From NCBI RefSeq assembly GCF_000961885.1, contig NZ_JZKH01000177.1, positions 1 to 5,399 on the forward strand: a stretch of DNA of 5,399 nucleotides. Direction: 5' to 3'. The notes below the pieces were generated by a model that had not been told where the DNA came from, ran no database searches, and worked only from the letters and a program-made list of their open reading frames with translations. Source of the DNA: Streptomyces rubellomurinus. GTDB lineage: Bacteria > Actinomycetota > Actinomycetes > Streptomycetales > Streptomycetaceae. Below are positions 4,814-5,399 of this stretch, one piece after another. Position 1 is the first letter of the stretch; every line of letters begins with the position of its first letter. A program made the position numbers and the translations under genes.

Positions 4814-5399
4814 TCAGCGCTGCGCGATGTCCACGTTCTCCAGTACGCCGACCGCGTCCGGAACGAGGATCGCGGCGGAGTAGTACAGGCTGACCAGGTA
4901 GGAAATGATGGCCTTGTCGTCGATGCCCATGAAACGCACCGAAAGGCTCGGCTGGTATTCGTCCGGAATTCCGGCCTGGTGCAGGCCGATGACACCCTGG
5001 TTGTCCTCGCCGACCCGCATCGCGATGATCGAGGTGGTGTGCCCGCCGACCACCGGGATCTTGTTGCACGGGAAGATCGGCACCCCGCGCCAGGAGCTGA
5101 CGTGCTTGCCGTCGACCTCGATCGTGTCCGGGTAGAGGCCGCGCCGGTTGCACTCGCGGCCGAAGGCGGCGATGGCCTTGGGGTGCGCGAGGAACATCTT
5201 GGTGCTGCGGCGGCGGCTGATCAGCTCGTCCATGTCGTCCGGGGTGGGCGGGCCGGAGTGGGTCTGGATGCGCTGGTCGTAGTCGGCGTTCTCCAGCAGG
5301 CCGAACTCCGGGTTGTTGATCAGCTCGTGCTCCTGGCGCTCGCGCAGCGCCTCGATGGTCAGCCGGAGCTGGTGCTCGGTCTGGTTCATCGGCTGGTTG
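4814..5399 (-). CDS. Family 2 encapsulin nanocompartment shell protein (EshA/SrpI-like), C-terminal 194 residues
   Basis: The stop TGA is at 4814-4816 and the frame is open to the right edge, so the N terminus is off the window. The Met codon at 5389 is internal: N, Q and P codons precede it in frame and no ribosome site is visible. The visible part carries the HK97-type shell core of family 2 encapsulins, with '[26 protein letters not shown]' in the spine region, '[15 protein letters not shown]', '[18 protein letters not shown]', then '[38 protein letters not shown]' at the C terminus. Such proteins self-assemble into icosahedral shells. Streptomyces EshA, linked to development and antibiotic production, belongs here. 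In subfamily 2B a cyclic-nucleotide-binding domain is inserted ahead of this part and would be off the window; 2B is likely from the cargo type but not shown. Codons such as ATT, GAA, CTT and CGT near 4925-4970 are less GC-rich than in the neighbours. Confidence 0.9.
   Translation of the reverse strand, partial: NQPMNQTEHQLRLTIEALRERQEHELINNPEFGLLENADYDQRIQTHSGPPTPDDMDELISRRRSTKMFLAHPKAIAAFGRECNRRGLYPDTIEVDGKHVSSWRGVPIFPCNKIPVVGGHTTSIIAMRVGEDNQGVIGLHQAGIPDEYQPSLSVRFMGIDDKAIISYLVSLYYSAAILVPDAVGVLENVDIAQR

Noticed and set aside
3582..5153. A 523-codon open frame on the minus strand covering the synthase, spacer and part of the shell gene
   Set aside because: It is Arg/Gly/Pro-rich shadow translation of two well-recognised proteins in another frame. 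No family signature or ribosome site is seen.
4814..5389. The ATG at 5389 as the true start of a short 191-residue shell protein
   Set aside because: The frame continues to the window edge with N, Q and P codons, no ribosome site is visible, and family 2 shell proteins are much longer, with an N-terminal arm needed for assembly.

Overview
The window looks like a chromosomal segment from a Streptomyces-type actinomycete (Streptomyces, Kitasatospora or a close relative). Base composition is very GC-rich, third codon positions are almost all G or C, and every frame stays open for long stretches. The protein families also fit: an EshA/SrpI-type (family 2) encapsulin shell, a polyprenyl diphosphate synthase and a BACON-like secreted-style protein. 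The genus is inferred from these features, not from a database match.

Layout from left to right. (1) Up to 788, plus strand: the 3' part of a gene whose start lies off the window, with one BACON-like beta-sandwich domain and a Pro/Ser/Ala/Thr/Gly tail. (2) 835-2172, minus strand: a complete DUF1254/DUF1214 protein of 445 residues, convergent with gene 1. (3) 2173-2427: a divergent promoter region with a six-unit 12-bp tandem repeat at 2234-2305. (4) 2428-3468, plus strand: an NAD(P)-dependent epimerase/dehydratase-like protein of 346 residues. (5) 3469-3644: a strong terminator hairpin, then an array of 16-bp repeats that runs into the 3' end of the next gene. (6) 3614-4681, minus strand: a polyprenyl diphosphate synthase of 355 residues. 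(7) 4682-4813: a spacer with two hairpins. (8) 4814 to the right edge, minus strand: the C-terminal 194 residues of a family 2 encapsulin shell protein, cut by the window end.

The most significant element is the co-directional pair at the right: encapsulin shell followed by polyprenyl synthase. In actinomycetes this arrangement marks a protein nanocompartment that can hold an isoprenoid-chain enzyme as cargo. The synthase has a charged, probably disordered N-terminal extension of about 22 residues ahead of its catalytic fold. This is a candidate shell-loading segment. The strong hairpin between the two genes could set the ratio of shell to cargo. The other three genes have no evident functional link to this pair: the epimerase-like gene is convergent with it, and the DUF1254/1214 gene is separated from it by that gene.

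Two short-period tandem repeats (12 bp and 16 bp) are the main non-coding structures. The 16-bp array appears to have grown from the end of the polyprenyl synthase reading frame, because a 32-bp piece encoding its last residues and stop is duplicated just beyond the stop codon.
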